Positions 56,196-64,000 of a stretch of DNA of 64,000 bases are shown piece after piece. Positions within the stretch are counted from its first letter, which is position 1, and each line of letters begins with the position of its first letter. The notes under the pieces are model-generated. The model was not told the DNA's origin. It saw only the letters and a program-made list of their open reading frames with translations, and did no database searches. This DNA is from Pseudomonadales bacterium (lineage in GTDB: Bacteria > Pseudomonadota > Gammaproteobacteria > Pseudomonadales > Pseudohongiellaceae). The DNA lies in the NCBI GenBank assembly GCA_012103535.1, contig WLWQ01000003.1, forward strand, positions 868,001 through 932,000, written 5' to 3'. The position numbers were made by a program, and so were the translations under genes.

Positions 56196-56574
56196 TGTTT
56201 CCTCCTGACTGCAATACTCGGTTAAAGATTTGCAGAATTTCGTCATCGGCAAGTCCATCTCCACGCGCCGTTTGAATTATGCTGACCAGTTGGTCAGAAA
56301 ATCGTTGTTGAGCTAATGCTGATTTGTCGCTCTGTTGCATGGATGCAACGAAAAAGCCTTTGCCTCTGCGGGCGTAAATAATGTCTTCATTAAGAAGTTG
56401 TTCGTAAGCTCTTTGCACCGTTATCACACTCACTTTTAATGTCTTTGCGAGAGCGCGAATGGAAGGCAGCGGATGGTCTGGTTCCAGGTCCCCACTCAAA
56501 ATACGGGCCCGGAGCTGACCAATGATTTGCTCCTGCAGGGTTTCCGCTGATTGTTCCGAAATATGTAGTAACAT
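56182..56574 (-). CDS. GntR-family regulator (YtrA subfamily)
   Basis: 130 aa. N-terminal winged helix: LQEQIIGQLRARILSGDLEPDHPLPSIRALAKTLKVSVITVQRAYEQLLNEDIIYARRGKGFFV. The short C-terminal part without a large effector domain is typical of YtrA-type regulators, which repress their own ABC operon. A 13-bp perfect inverted repeat at the promoter is its likely operator. Confidence 0.9.
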   Translation of the reverse strand: MLLHISEQSAETLQEQIIGQLRARILSGDLEPDHPLPSIRALAKTLKVSVITVQRAYEQLLNEDIIYARRGKGFFVASMQQSDKSALAQQRFSDQLVSIIQTARGDGLADDEILQIFNRVLQSGGNNGDS

Positions 56575-56580
56575 AGTCGC

Positions 56581-56619
56581 TATCTCTACTGTATATATAC
56601 AATAAGTACAGTAGAGATA
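56581..56619. promoter_or_regulatory. Inverted repeat, likely GntR/YtrA operator
   Basis: TATCTCTACTGTA (56581-56593) and TACAGTAGAGATA (56607-56619) are perfect 13-bp complements with a 13-bp spacer, seven bases upstream of the GntR start. The spacer contains TATATAC, so it overlaps the promoter region. Position and symmetry fit self-repression. Confidence 0.7.
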
Positions 56620-56689
56620 AAAAGCAAGCGGTTTTACTCAAATATATTTAAGTCTTTGATTTAATGAAGATTAAAGTGGAGAAATCGAG

Positions 56690-58207
56690 CTATTCAGCCG
56701 CGTCGAGGTCTCGAACCAGGTCTGTTAAGCCGCGAAAGTCTGTTTTTCCGCTACCCATGCGAGGAAATTCGGAAACCATCACGTATTTCTTGGGCAGGGC
56801 GAGATTGGGGAGTTCATCCGTAAGTTTTTTCACTACTTCCTGTTGATCGATTGCTGCGTTGGTTACGGCGACGATGCGTGATCCGCGCCTGGCATCAGGC
56901 AACTCAACCGCGCAACATTCCACTTCTTCTGGAGTGACCGCATTGAGTGTTTCCTCCACCATAACCAGCGAAATCATTTCACCACCGATTTTTACAAAGC
57001 GCTTTAGGCGACCCTTGTGCCAGAGGTAACCGTCTTCATCCAATAAGCCTAGGTCGCCGGTGTCATACCAACCGGACTTGATACGAAGATGGGTTTCCTC
57101 GATGTCATTCAGGTAGCCCTGCATAACACCTTCACCCTTAACAAGGATCTTCCCAGTTTCACCTGGCGCACATTCTTCACCGCTGTCGATATTCTCGATT
57201 TTTACTTCGGTACCCGGAATCGGAATGCCGATACTTCCCGGTTTGTTTCGATCTCGAGGATTCACAGAAATCACCGGAGAAGTTTCTGTCGCTCCATAGC
57301 CCTCAAAAATTTCTAATCCATGTTTTTCCCTATAAAGTTCTCTAACTGCGTCTGGACATTTGTCGGCGCCCGATACCGCGAGTTCTATACTTTCGAAATC
57401 ACCAGGCTTGGATTGCCTTGCGTAGCCTTCGAGAAACAATGGAGTACCGACTAGTAAAGCTGGTTTATCTTTCTTAATAATTTTTGCGACAGTCTTAAAT
57501 TCCAAAGGATTGGAATAGGTGATTGCTTTCATCCCCAGACACAAAGGTGTCCACAGATTTATCGTTAGTCCAAAGACATGAAAGTAAGGAAGGACTGCTA
57601 ACAAATTATCCATGTCATAGATTTCCATCATATCGGAGAAGGAATCTATGTTTGACAGTAAGTTTCTTTGAGTAAGCTGTACAACCTTGGGGTCTTTCTC
57701 GCTGCCACTAGTAAAAAGTATGACAGCTGGCTTATCGAGATCAGTCGCTCCAGCGATGCGTTTTAACCAGGACGCAGGTAGTTTTGACTTTAGCAATGCA
57801 ATTAGTTGTTCAAAACGAGAAAGATTTTCCAGAATGTCTTCGATAAAGATCATATCTGGGAGTTCTTTGCATCCAGTTTTTTCCAGTAGTGCACGAGCCG
57901 TGATAATTTTTTTGAAATCACACTTCTGCTGAGCATAAATACAATTCTTCTCAGCGCCCGTGGAGTAATTAATCATTACAGGCGTTCTACCGGCGAACAT
58001 GGCCCCGACAATTGCCAGTGCTCCACCAGCTGAAGTTGGCAGCATAATGCCGATTCTTCCCCGCTCTAATTTTTTAAAACGTCGCGCAAGAATTAACGAG
58101 GCGATTAGGGCGCGACCAAATGAAACTTCCCTGCCGGTGGTGCGATCAACTATCGCTATTTTGTCGGGATTAGATCGCGCTGCGTCAATGAAACGATGTT
58201 GTAACAT
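56690..58207 (-). CDS. AMP-dependent acyl-CoA/acyl-ACP synthetase family
   Basis: 505 aa from ATG 58207. AMP-forming fold: phosphate loop ILFTSGSEKDPK, EGYGATETSPV, WYDTGDLG and the C-terminal lysine region PRMGSGKTDFRG. It is close to the acyl-ACP synthetase half of Aas, which activates fatty acids for lysophospholipid acylation. A separate acyltransferase is not present. The fatty acid or other carboxylate substrate is unknown. Confidence 0.85.
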   Translation of the reverse strand: MLQHRFIDAARSNPDKIAIVDRTTGREVSFGRALIASLILARRFKKLERGRIGIMLPTSAGGALAIVGAMFAGRTPVMINYSTGAEKNCIYAQQKCDFKKIITARALLEKTGCKELPDMIFIEDILENLSRFEQLIALLKSKLPASWLKRIAGATDLDKPAVILFTSGSEKDPKVVQLTQRNLLSNIDSFSDMMEIYDMDNLLAVLPYFHVFGLTINLWTPLCLGMKAITYSNPLEFKTVAKIIKKDKPALLVGTPLFLEGYARQSKPGDFESIELAVSGADKCPDAVRELYREKHGLEIFEGYGATETSPVISVNPRDRNKPGSIGIPIPGTEVKIENIDSGEECAPGETGKILVKGEGVMQGYLNDIEETHLRIKSGWYDTGDLGLLDEDGYLWHKGRLKRFVKIGGEMISLVMVEETLNAVTPEEVECCAVELPDARRGSRIVAVTNAAIDQQEVVKKLTDELPNLALPKKYVMVSEFPRMGSGKTDFRGLTDLVRDLDAAE

Positions 58208-58294
58208 GGCTTCATCTTCACACGAAACGCTTGCTTGGAACAAGCTCAGGGGAGTGATACAGTGCCCCCAAAATCGGCTTTTGTGGTGATGGTG

Positions 58295-59239
58295 ATGGAG
58301 GCTCAGGCTGTGATTAACAAGATCAAATACTCTAAATTGTTACGAATGTTCGTATTTTGCATTTTGGTACTAACTGGTAACTCAACTGCACAGGATTCGG
58401 AGCGACCGCCATTTAAACACTATTTTGTGCAAGGTAATGTGCACATGTTTGAGCCAGCAAACACGAATGGTAATCCAGGTGCCCTAGTAGGTGACGACGG
58501 AATACTCTTAATAGATTCCCATTTCGATTTTTCAGTCGAAGATTTGCTTGCTTCACTCAGAGAAGTTAGCGATCAAGAAATTAACTTTGTGGTAAACACT
58601 CATGTACATCCAGATCATATGGGCGGTAACAATAAGTTAGCTGCTTATGGAGTAACTATTCTTGCTCACGACACAGTTCGTTTGCAAATGCTTGAAGAAA
58701 TTCGTATTCCCAGACGGGGAGGAACTTTTATTCCTGCGCCACCGGCCGAAGCCAGACCTGTAATCACCTATAGCGATGCCATAAGTTTTCATTTAAATGA
58801 AGAAGAAGTAAGAGTATTTTTAGCGCCTCCCGCTCATACCGGTGGTGATAGTTTTGTCTATTTTAAAGGGTCAGATGTCTTACATTTAGGCGATGTATTT
58901 AGAACGAATATGTATCCAATAATAGATAAATACAACGGTGGCAGTTTTCATGGCATGATTGAGGCGATGGGCCTCGCTATTGGTATGTCAGGACCAAATA
59001 CAAAAGTAATTCCTGGGCACGGTGCAGGGCCAAGCGACCGCGCTGGCATGATTGTTTATCAAGACCTCTTATTTACCATGCGCGACCGCGTTAAAGAACT
59101 AAAGGAAGAAGGGATGTCTGCTGAACAGATCGTCGCTGCGAAACCCATGGCAGATTACGACGATCGGTACGGAGGTGTTCCATCCTGGACCGCCGATGAT
59201 GTCATTCCGATAATTTACGAAGAACTTCAAGAGCAATAA
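58295..59239 (+). CDS. Secreted metallo-beta-lactamase-fold hydrolase
   Basis: About 314 aa with a signal peptide (ending STA-QD). The zinc motif is NTHVHPDHMGG (HxHxDH), with further ligands in APPAHTGGD and VIPGHG. Family members include beta-lactamases, lactonases and thioesterases; the substrate is not clear. ATG 58295 or 58346 is likely; earlier in-frame starts give an odd N terminus. The gene is divergent from the synthetase. Confidence 0.85.
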   Translation: MEAQAVINKIKYSKLLRMFVFCILVLTGNSTAQDSERPPFKHYFVQGNVHMFEPANTNGNPGALVGDDGILLIDSHFDFSVEDLLASLREVSDQEINFVVNTHVHPDHMGGNNKLAAYGVTILAHDTVRLQMLEEIRIPRRGGTFIPAPPAEARPVITYSDAISFHLNEEEVRVFLAPPAHTGGDSFVYFKGSDVLHLGDVFRTNMYPIIDKYNGGSFHGMIEAMGLAIGMSGPNTKVIPGHGAGPSDRAGMIVYQDLLFTMRDRVKELKEEGMSAEQIVAAKPMADYDDRYGGVPSWTADDVIPIIYEELQEQ

Positions 59240-59244
59240 TTATT

Positions 59245-59628
59245 ATGTTGTATCAAGGTAGTTGTCACTGTGGCGAAGTCACGTTTGAAGTTGAAGCGGA
59301 AGAAGATGCTGAAATTGAAAACTGTAATTGTTCGATTTGCGCGATGTCGGGTTATCTGCACTTAATCGTTCCCAAAAATAATTTCAAGTTGTTAACTGGT
59401 GAATCGAACCTGTCGACCTACACTTTCAACAGTGGGGTTGCTCAACACTATTTCTGCAAGACCTGTGGCATCAAACCTTTCTATATCCCTCGCTCAAATC
59501 CCGATGGTGTCGATGTCAATATCAACTGCATTGATGAGCCACCCGCGAAGATGCGCATCGTCGATTTTGATGGAAGAAACTGGGAACAGAACGCGCATAC
59601 GCTTGCTCACAAAAGTAAGCCCTCTTAG
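59245..59628 (+). CDS. GFA family (Gfa/CENP-V) zinc protein
   Basis: 127 aa. Cysteine motifs CHCGEVTFEVE, CNCSICAMSGYL and FCKTCGIKPFY match the glutathione-dependent formaldehyde-activating enzyme family, which holds two zinc ions. Family members are mostly uncharacterised. It follows the metallo-hydrolase by five bases, so the two are probably cotranscribed. Confidence 0.9.
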   Translation: MLYQGSCHCGEVTFEVEAEEDAEIENCNCSICAMSGYLHLIVPKNNFKLLTGESNLSTYTFNSGVAQHYFCKTCGIKPFYIPRSNPDGVDVNINCIDEPPAKMRIVDFDGRNWEQNAHTLAHKSKPS

Positions 59629-59659
59629 TTGCAAACTTGTATCCAGTAAATCTAATCCA

Positions 59660-60235
59660 ATGACCCATATAGCATTCAAGCATCTCAATACTGTTTGGTT
59701 AGTGCTGGTTGCTCTCATCTTGTTGTGGCTGTTGTTCAACCCTGAAATCGTTAGCAGGGAATCTCTTTCAGAATTTTTGAATGGCCTGGGTGCAATGGCA
59801 CTGCTTGTCTATGTTCTGGTTTTACTTAGTAGAGCCATTTTAATGATTCCCAGTACGCCATTCGTGTTAGCCGGCGCCATCTCATTTCCAGATATGCCTA
59901 TAGTGGTCTGGCTGATCTCAGCGGCGGGAGTTGTGGTTGGGGCCTTCCTAGTATACAGTTTCCCCTCTTTTGGGAGCTACGACGAATATCTGGAACAGAA
60001 ATACCCAGATAAGATCGCGTTTTTGAAAGAGAAAATGCAGGGCAAATATGCCTTTTGGATTGTCGTAGGATGGGCTTTTTCCCCCCTCGTACCCACTGAT
60101 GCGGTGTGCTATGTGGCAGGGATGGCGAAAATGTCCTATAAAAAAATGATTACCCCGTTGCTGATTGGTCAACTACCATTAGCAACTATATACATTTTTT
60201 TAGGGACAGAAATTGGTGAGTGGCTGAGGATATGA
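59660..60235 (+). CDS. VTT/DedA-like (TVP38/TMEM64) membrane protein
   Basis: 191 aa, five to six helices from ATG 59660. The central RAILMIPSTPFVLAGAISFP and FSPLVPTDAVCYVAGMAKM segments fit the VTT family, thought to move lipids across the membrane. Its last codons overlap the methyltransferase start (ATGA), so translation is coupled. Confidence 0.82.
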   Translation: MTHIAFKHLNTVWLVLVALILLWLLFNPEIVSRESLSEFLNGLGAMALLVYVLVLLSRAILMIPSTPFVLAGAISFPDMPIVVWLISAAGVVVGAFLVYSFPSFGSYDEYLEQKYPDKIAFLKEKMQGKYAFWIVVGWAFSPLVPTDAVCYVAGMAKMSYKKMITPLLIGQLPLATIYIFLGTEIGEWLRI

Positions 60236-60792
60236 CAGCGCGATTTAAATTCAGTGATTCGATCGACCTTATTAAGAGCATTAAGACTTCTGGGACGATA
60301 ACTCCGAGTTCTAAAAACCTCGTCCGACGCTTGTTGGCACCGATAGATTTCGACAGTGCTCGCTGTATCGTCGAGTTAGGGCCGGGCAACGGTTGTGTGA
60401 CCCGATCACTGCTGAAACGCATGCATAAAGACTGTGTTCTACTCTGCCTTGAAGTAAACAGTGATTTTGTTGTGCAGCTTAATAGAGTCGAGGATTCGCG
60501 ACTGCACGTTTACAATGCCTGTGCTTCTTCAATTCGCCAGATTCTCGATGAGTTGAATATCGATAAAGTCGGCTATGTGGTATCAAGTTTGCCATTGGCG
60601 CTGATCGACGATGAGATGGTTGAAAATATCTTGGCTGAAGTCGGATCAAACTTAAAAGAAGGCGGACGCTTTTTACAATACCAATACAGCCTTGCCAACT
60701 ACAGTGATGTAAAACCGGTTTTTAGTGATGTAAAACTAAGATTTACCTTGCGTAATATGCCCCCCGCATTCGTCTACGATTGCATTAAGTAA
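60232..60792 (+). CDS. Class I methyltransferase, PmtA/KsgA-like
   Basis: 186 aa from ATG 60232, inside an ATGA overlap with the membrane protein. SAM-binding motif VELGPGNGCVTRSLLKRM, followed by ALEVNS-like LCLEVNSDFV and VVSSLPLALID. This pattern is seen in phospholipid N-methyltransferases (PmtA) and rRNA dimethylases. Coupling to a lipid-membrane protein favours a lipid target, but that is inference. Confidence 0.8.
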   Translation: MTARFKFSDSIDLIKSIKTSGTITPSSKNLVRRLLAPIDFDSARCIVELGPGNGCVTRSLLKRMHKDCVLLCLEVNSDFVVQLNRVEDSRLHVYNACASSIRQILDELNIDKVGYVVSSLPLALIDDEMVENILAEVGSNLKEGGRFLQYQYSLANYSDVKPVFSDVKLRFTLRNMPPAFVYDCIK

Positions 60793-60910
60793 GCACACCT
60801 CGTCACCCAATTCGAATTTTCTTTTCAGTTGCTGGCTTAGTATAGTCGGCGTAGACTTGCTGGTCCCTCCTGCAAATATTGCAAGGAGTGATTCACTATT
60901 GGAGATTACT

Positions 60911-61573
60911 ATGTCATTGCGAATTAATGATGTTGCGCCGAATTTTACTGCTCAAACTACTCATGGTGAGATTGATTTCCATGAGTGGTTAGGTGACCAG
61001 TGGGGAGTTTTATTTTCCCACCCTAAAGACTTCACTCCAGTTTGTACTACTGAACTAGGTTACATGGCAGGGCTGGAAGAACAGTTTGTACAAAGAAATT
61101 GCAAGATAATTGGTTTGAGCGTCGATCCTGTCGACAATCACGATGCATGGGCGAAAGATATTGAAGAGACGCAAGGCCATGCTGTTAACTATCCCATGAT
61201 TGGAGACAGTGATTTGGCGGTAGCCAAACTCTACAACATGTTACCTGCGGAAGAACCTGGCAGCTCGGAAGGTCGAACCGCAGCGACCAATGCAACGGTT
61301 CGCTCAGTTTTTGTGATCGGCCCGGACAAAACTATTAAGCTGATGCTTACTTATCCGATGACCACCGGGAGAAACTTTGATGAGATCCTGCGAGTATTGG
61401 ATTCAATGCAACTTACCGCTAAACACAAAGTCGCAACGCCAGTGAATTGGCAACAAGGTCAGGATGTCATCATCGTGCCTTCGGTTTCGGACGAAGAAGC
61501 GAAGGACATGTTTCCGGATGGGTGGAATACTATTAAGCCTTATTTGAGGACTACTAAACAGCCGAGAGATTAG
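60911..61573 (+). CDS. 1-Cys peroxiredoxin (Prx6-like)
   Basis: 220 aa from ATG 60911 with GGAG ten bases upstream. The catalytic motif is DFTPVCTTELGYMAGLEE; no resolving Cys follows. The C-terminal extension (VATPVNWQQGQDVIIVPSVSDEEA) is typical of Prx6-type enzymes. Reduces hydrogen peroxide and lipid peroxides. Its stop codon touches the first of six hairpins. Confidence 0.93.
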   Translation: MSLRINDVAPNFTAQTTHGEIDFHEWLGDQWGVLFSHPKDFTPVCTTELGYMAGLEEQFVQRNCKIIGLSVDPVDNHDAWAKDIEETQGHAVNYPMIGDSDLAVAKLYNMLPAEEPGSSEGRTAATNATVRSVFVIGPDKTIKLMLTYPMTTGRNFDEILRVLDSMQLTAKHKVATPVNWQQGQDVIIVPSVSDEEAKDMFPDGWNTIKPYLRTTKQPRD

Positions 61574-61804
61574 TGTGAAAACCCGATGGGTTTTCATACA
61601 ACCCTCGTTAAGCGAAGCTTAATGAGGGGCCAAACCCGTGTGAAAAGTCGGAGACTTTTCATACATTCCTAGCACATCACTTATAGAATTCCTGGGCTTT
61701 AGCGTTCTAACTTGAAAACCGCTTCGCAATTTTCAAGTCGTCTGTTCCCGCACTAAGCTTTGCTTAGCACGGGGTGCACATAAATGGCGAAGCCGTTTAT
61801 GTGC
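61573..61804. repeat. Array of six triloop hairpins filling the peroxiredoxin-cupin gap
   Basis: Six long stems follow one another: 61573-61599 (loop GAT), 61602-61628 (GAA), 61638-61664 (GGA), 61710-61738 (TTC), 61747-61773 (TTT), 61776-61804 (GAA). Every loop is three bases closed by a C-G pair. Three contain GCGAAGC or its complement, a sequence known as an unusually stable DNA minihairpin. Hairpins 1 and 3 share GTGTGAAAA...TTTTCATAC arms. Four stems are perfect or have one G-T wobble; the fourth and fifth each have two C-A mismatches. No T runs. Function unknown. Confidence 0.85.
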
Positions 61805-61806
61805 GA

Positions 61807-62340
61807 CTAATCTACCAACGGGATTCGATTATCGGGATCGGGTCTGAAGATTAAATAAGAAAGATCAGTTTCCAGTTCGCTGAACCAATGGGGCGTGTGT
61901 CCTGGAATGATAATTACGTCACCCGGGACTACTCTTCGACTCAAGCCGTTTTCAATATCAGTGCCTCTTACCCAGGTTTCATTTTCCTGGCGCGCATCGG
62001 TCATAGTGCCACCGGTTACCAATGTCGCATAGCCGCTCAACATGTAGTAGATCTCAGTTGTATTTACCTGGTGTAAATTAGAGCCACCTGGAAATTCTTT
62101 TGGTCGAAACACACCATACACTCCAACGCGATAATCTCCGACTACTTCGACACTGCGAATCGGACGATCGCTTACTCTGTCTCGCGGCAGGTTATCGATG
62201 AATTTTACGATGTCCTCCGAAGTTACATCCGTAGCGATAGGAGAAATAGCTGGTGCAGGGGATTGGGCTACTATGTAAGTTGTTAAAGAAGTGATTGCAC
62301 CAAAGCCGAGAAATCCTAGAGCAAACAATATTTTTTTCAT
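61807..62340 (-). CDS. Exported cupin-domain protein
   Basis: 177 aa from ATG 62340, with AGGAG upstream (an in-frame upstream start exists at 62412). Signal peptide (cleaved near VA-QS). The cupin has NLHQVNTTEIYYMLSG and PGDVIIIPGHTPHWFSE. Downstream of the PQQ-type dehydrogenase on the same strand, separated by a leader with alternative hairpins. Role unknown; a ligand-binding or small-enzyme partner of the dehydrogenase is possible. Confidence 0.75.
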   Translation of the reverse strand: MKKILFALGFLGFGAITSLTTYIVAQSPAPAISPIATDVTSEDIVKFIDNLPRDRVSDRPIRSVEVVGDYRVGVYGVFRPKEFPGGSNLHQVNTTEIYYMLSGYATLVTGGTMTDARQENETWVRGTDIENGLSRRVVPGDVIIIPGHTPHWFSELETDLSYLIFRPDPDNRIPLVD

Positions 62341-62373
62341 CGAATAGACTCCTGTTGTTCGCTGAGTTTCCAT

Positions 62374-62430
62374 AACACAACGTGTGTTGCAAAGCAGCAT
62401 GTAAAGCTGCACATCTTTAACGATGTGCAG
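62374..62430 (-). promoter_or_regulatory. Competing hairpins in the leader of the exported cupin gene
   Basis: On the minus strand CTGCACATC-GTTAAA-GATGTGCAG (62430-62407) is a perfect nine-pair stem. A second stem GCAGC/GCTGC (62410-62394) uses part of its 3' arm, so they exclude each other, and a third stem AACACA/TGTGTT lies at 62388-62374. Could be an attenuator, an RNA-stabilising stem or a terminator without T run. Confidence 0.45.
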
Positions 62431-62451
62431 TGCTAATGATCAAGCGGGATA

Positions 62452-64000
62452 CTAGTTTTCACTTGGTAACTTGAAGGCGAGCATTTCGGGACTGTGTTCG
62501 CGGTCACCTATAGCAACAAGAATGAATTGTTCACCCTCGTGTAAATAACTAACGGGTGGACTGGTAGTCCCGGCTTCTAATTCGACTTCCCAAACTGTAT
62601 CGCCAGTTTGTTTGTCGTAAGCTCTGAACCATGCGCCGCCACTATTGGTTGCGATTTCAACTGGCATGTCGAAAGGAATGCGTCCGCCCGGGCGTTGGTT
62701 AGTAAGACCCTCACCCATAAATAAAAGAGACCCAGTTAATAACGGGGCCGGTCTGCCAGGTACGCCTAACTTAGGAAGATCCAAATGCGCTATAGCAGGA
62801 TTGTCCCTTGGGCCATCACCGTTAGCGATCATCCAGACATGTTCGCCAGTATTCATATCGATTGCAGTGACACGTCCATAAGGTGGTTTAAACAACGGCA
62901 GTCCTCTCGGGCCTGCGATCCAACGCCGTGAGCCCTTTGTATAAGCCAGGTTAGTCACTTCTTGATCGCCTGGAAGAATATCCGCCACGAAGGGAGAAGT
63001 AATCGATGGGATGTAAAGATAGCCAGTAACCGGATCAAACGCTGCACCTTGTACATCGGCGCCACCTTGTGATCCTGGTAACTGTATCGTTCCTTGCGTG
63101 CCATTTTCTGTTGCTACTGATGGTGGAGTGAACAACGGTCCTGTCACGTAGTTACTAAAAATCTTCAGTGCTTCGGCCCGTAGCTCTGGAGTGAAATCAA
63201 TTAGGTTATCTTCCGTTGCACCTTGTCGATCGAATGCTGCCGGTTTAGTAGGGAAAGGTTGAGTTGCGGAAGTAACCTCTCCTGGAACCGTGGATTGAGG
63301 CACAGGTCTTTCTTCGATTTCCCAAACCGGTTCACCGGTTTCACGATCAAACACGAACGCGAAGGCTTGTTTAGTTAATTGGGTTACCGCTTTAATTTCA
63401 CGTCCATCTACTGTGATATCCATCAAGATAGGCGCGGCCGGAGGATCGTAATCCCATAAGCCGTGATGCACTGTCTGGAAATGCCAGACGCGTTCACCGG
63501 TTTCCACATCAACCGCTACAATGCTTTGAGTGAATAAGTTGTCGCCGACGCGATGGCCACCGTACATATCGTTGGTTGAAGAAGAGATTGGCATATAAAG
63601 CATACCCAGTTCTTCATCGGCACTGAACAATGCCCATACCGGTGCATGGCCAGTGTAAGACCAGGAGCGGTCTTGCCAACTATCGGTGCCGAATTCTCCT
63701 TCCTGTGGAATAGTGTGATAAGTCCAGAGTGCTGTACCAGTTCTTACATCAAAGGCCTGAACATCTCCCCGATAAGCTTCCTTTGCATCGAAGGTATCGG
63801 ACATCGATTGTCCCAGCACAATAACGTCACGTACTACCATGGGAACGCCGCCCCAACGATAACGTTCAAACTCCGGCGGCATTAATTGCAAATCGACACG
63901 ACCTTCAACGCCAAAATCTGGATAGACTTCGCCAGTTGCCGCATTTAAGGCATACAAATAGGTTCCACGCTGTACGATGATTCGTTCTTCAGAACCATCG
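62452..64000 (-). CDS. PQQ-type quinoprotein dehydrogenase (5' end outside window)
   Basis: The frame is open to the right edge, so the N terminus is missing; about 516 residues are visible. Beta-propeller repeats with the tryptophan-docking pattern (LYALNAATGEV, VQAFDVRTGTALW, VAVDVETGERVWHFQ, TAIDMNTGEHVW, RAYDKQTGDTVWEVE) match membrane or periplasmic PQQ-dependent glucose and alcohol dehydrogenases. The substrate is not clear; VHHGLWDYDPPAAPILMD is typical of the glucose/quinate group. Confidence 0.88.
   Translation of the reverse strand, partial: DGSEERIIVQRGTYLYALNAATGEVYPDFGVEGRVDLQLMPPEFERYRWGGVPMVVRDVIVLGQSMSDTFDAKEAYRGDVQAFDVRTGTALWTYHTIPQEGEFGTDSWQDRSWSYTGHAPVWALFSADEELGMLYMPISSSTNDMYGGHRVGDNLFTQSIVAVDVETGERVWHFQTVHHGLWDYDPPAAPILMDITVDGREIKAVTQLTKQAFAFVFDRETGEPVWEIEERPVPQSTVPGEVTSATQPFPTKPAAFDRQGATEDNLIDFTPELRAEALKIFSNYVTGPLFTPPSVATENGTQGTIQLPGSQGGADVQGAAFDPVTGYLYIPSITSPFVADILPGDQEVTNLAYTKGSRRWIAGPRGLPLFKPPYGRVTAIDMNTGEHVWMIANGDGPRDNPAIAHLDLPKLGVPGRPAPLLTGSLLFMGEGLTNQRPGGRIPFDMPVEIATNSGGAWFRAYDKQTGDTVWEVELEAGTTSPPVSYLHEGEQFILVAIGDREHSPEMLAFKLPSEN

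Noticed and set aside
61573..61804. Simple rho-independent terminator between convergent genes
   Set aside because: Six stems in a row, none followed by a T run on either strand; one or two would be enough for termination.
61573..61804. CRISPR array
   Set aside because: The units are palindromes of different sequence with no constant repeat and spacer pattern.

Overview
The window looks like the chromosome of a Gram-negative gammaproteobacterium, probably a marine or other aquatic heterotroph. It has MlaA, a BtuB-type TonB-dependent receptor, a PomA/PomB (sodium-type) flagellar stator, PQQ-type and Tat-exported redox enzymes, and the gene order glyA-nrdR-ribD-ribE-ribBX-ribH-nusB-thiL-pgpA that is common in this class. 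Base composition is in the mid-40s percent GC by eye (not counted). I cannot name a genus. I saw no tRNA, rRNA, CRISPR array, integrase or intact insertion sequence.

Layout. 1-5.9 kb: a TetR-type regulator cut by the window edge with a likely operator beside it, mlaA, two cupin proteins, a small secreted NTF2-like protein, and a large hybrid sensor kinase whose signal peptide is separated from the rest by an apparent frameshift in a run of nine A. 6-10.6 kb: a Tat-exported flavin amine oxidase, a diheme cytochrome c, an amino-acid/dicarboxylate symporter and an exported RidA protein, ending at a terminator; together they suggest oxidation of amines or amino acids in the periplasm. 10.6-24.5 kb: mostly exported or membrane proteins (PKHD dioxygenase, Tat-type Rossmann protein, DUF6498-like protein, TPR-TonB protein, amidase, matrixin-like protease, SulP transporter with STAS and cyclic-nucleotide domains, MscS channel, an SGNH esterase split by an in-frame TGA, a carboxylesterase). 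24.5-28.9 kb: a MerR-controlled metal permease, a glycerate-kinase-like protein, and a pair resembling helicase-loading proteins (triple DnaT domain plus phage lambda P-like). 28.9-38.8 kb: ettA, then glyA, nrdR and the riboflavin, nusB, thiL and pgpA genes. 38.8-43.1 kb: a cobalamin salvage locus (cobC, btuF, cobO, btuB) with a cobalamin riboswitch and terminator. 43.2-46.4 kb: dxs, ispA and xseB (isoprenoid precursors). 46.6-49.1 kb: PomA, PomB and a PilZ protein. 49.2-60.8 kb: accessory genes, including a FetB-like permease without an ATPase, a PepSY protein, a remnant of a peptide-ABC ATPase, a GntR/ABC cassette with its own operator, an acyl-activating enzyme, a metallo-hydrolase, a GFA protein and a VTT/methyltransferase pair. 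60.9-64 kb: a 1-Cys peroxiredoxin, a gap filled end to end by six triloop hairpins, an exported cupin and the 3' part of a PQQ-type dehydrogenase.

The main surprises are the six-hairpin array between the peroxiredoxin and cupin genes (61573-61804), the periplasmic amine-oxidation module, the chromosomal DnaT/lambda-P pair, two near-identical 16-bp palindromes between ettA and glyA, and two genes interrupted by single changes (an A9 frameshift in the kinase, a Trp-to-TGA change in the esterase). The last two could be real decay, recoding or sequence error; the window alone cannot decide.
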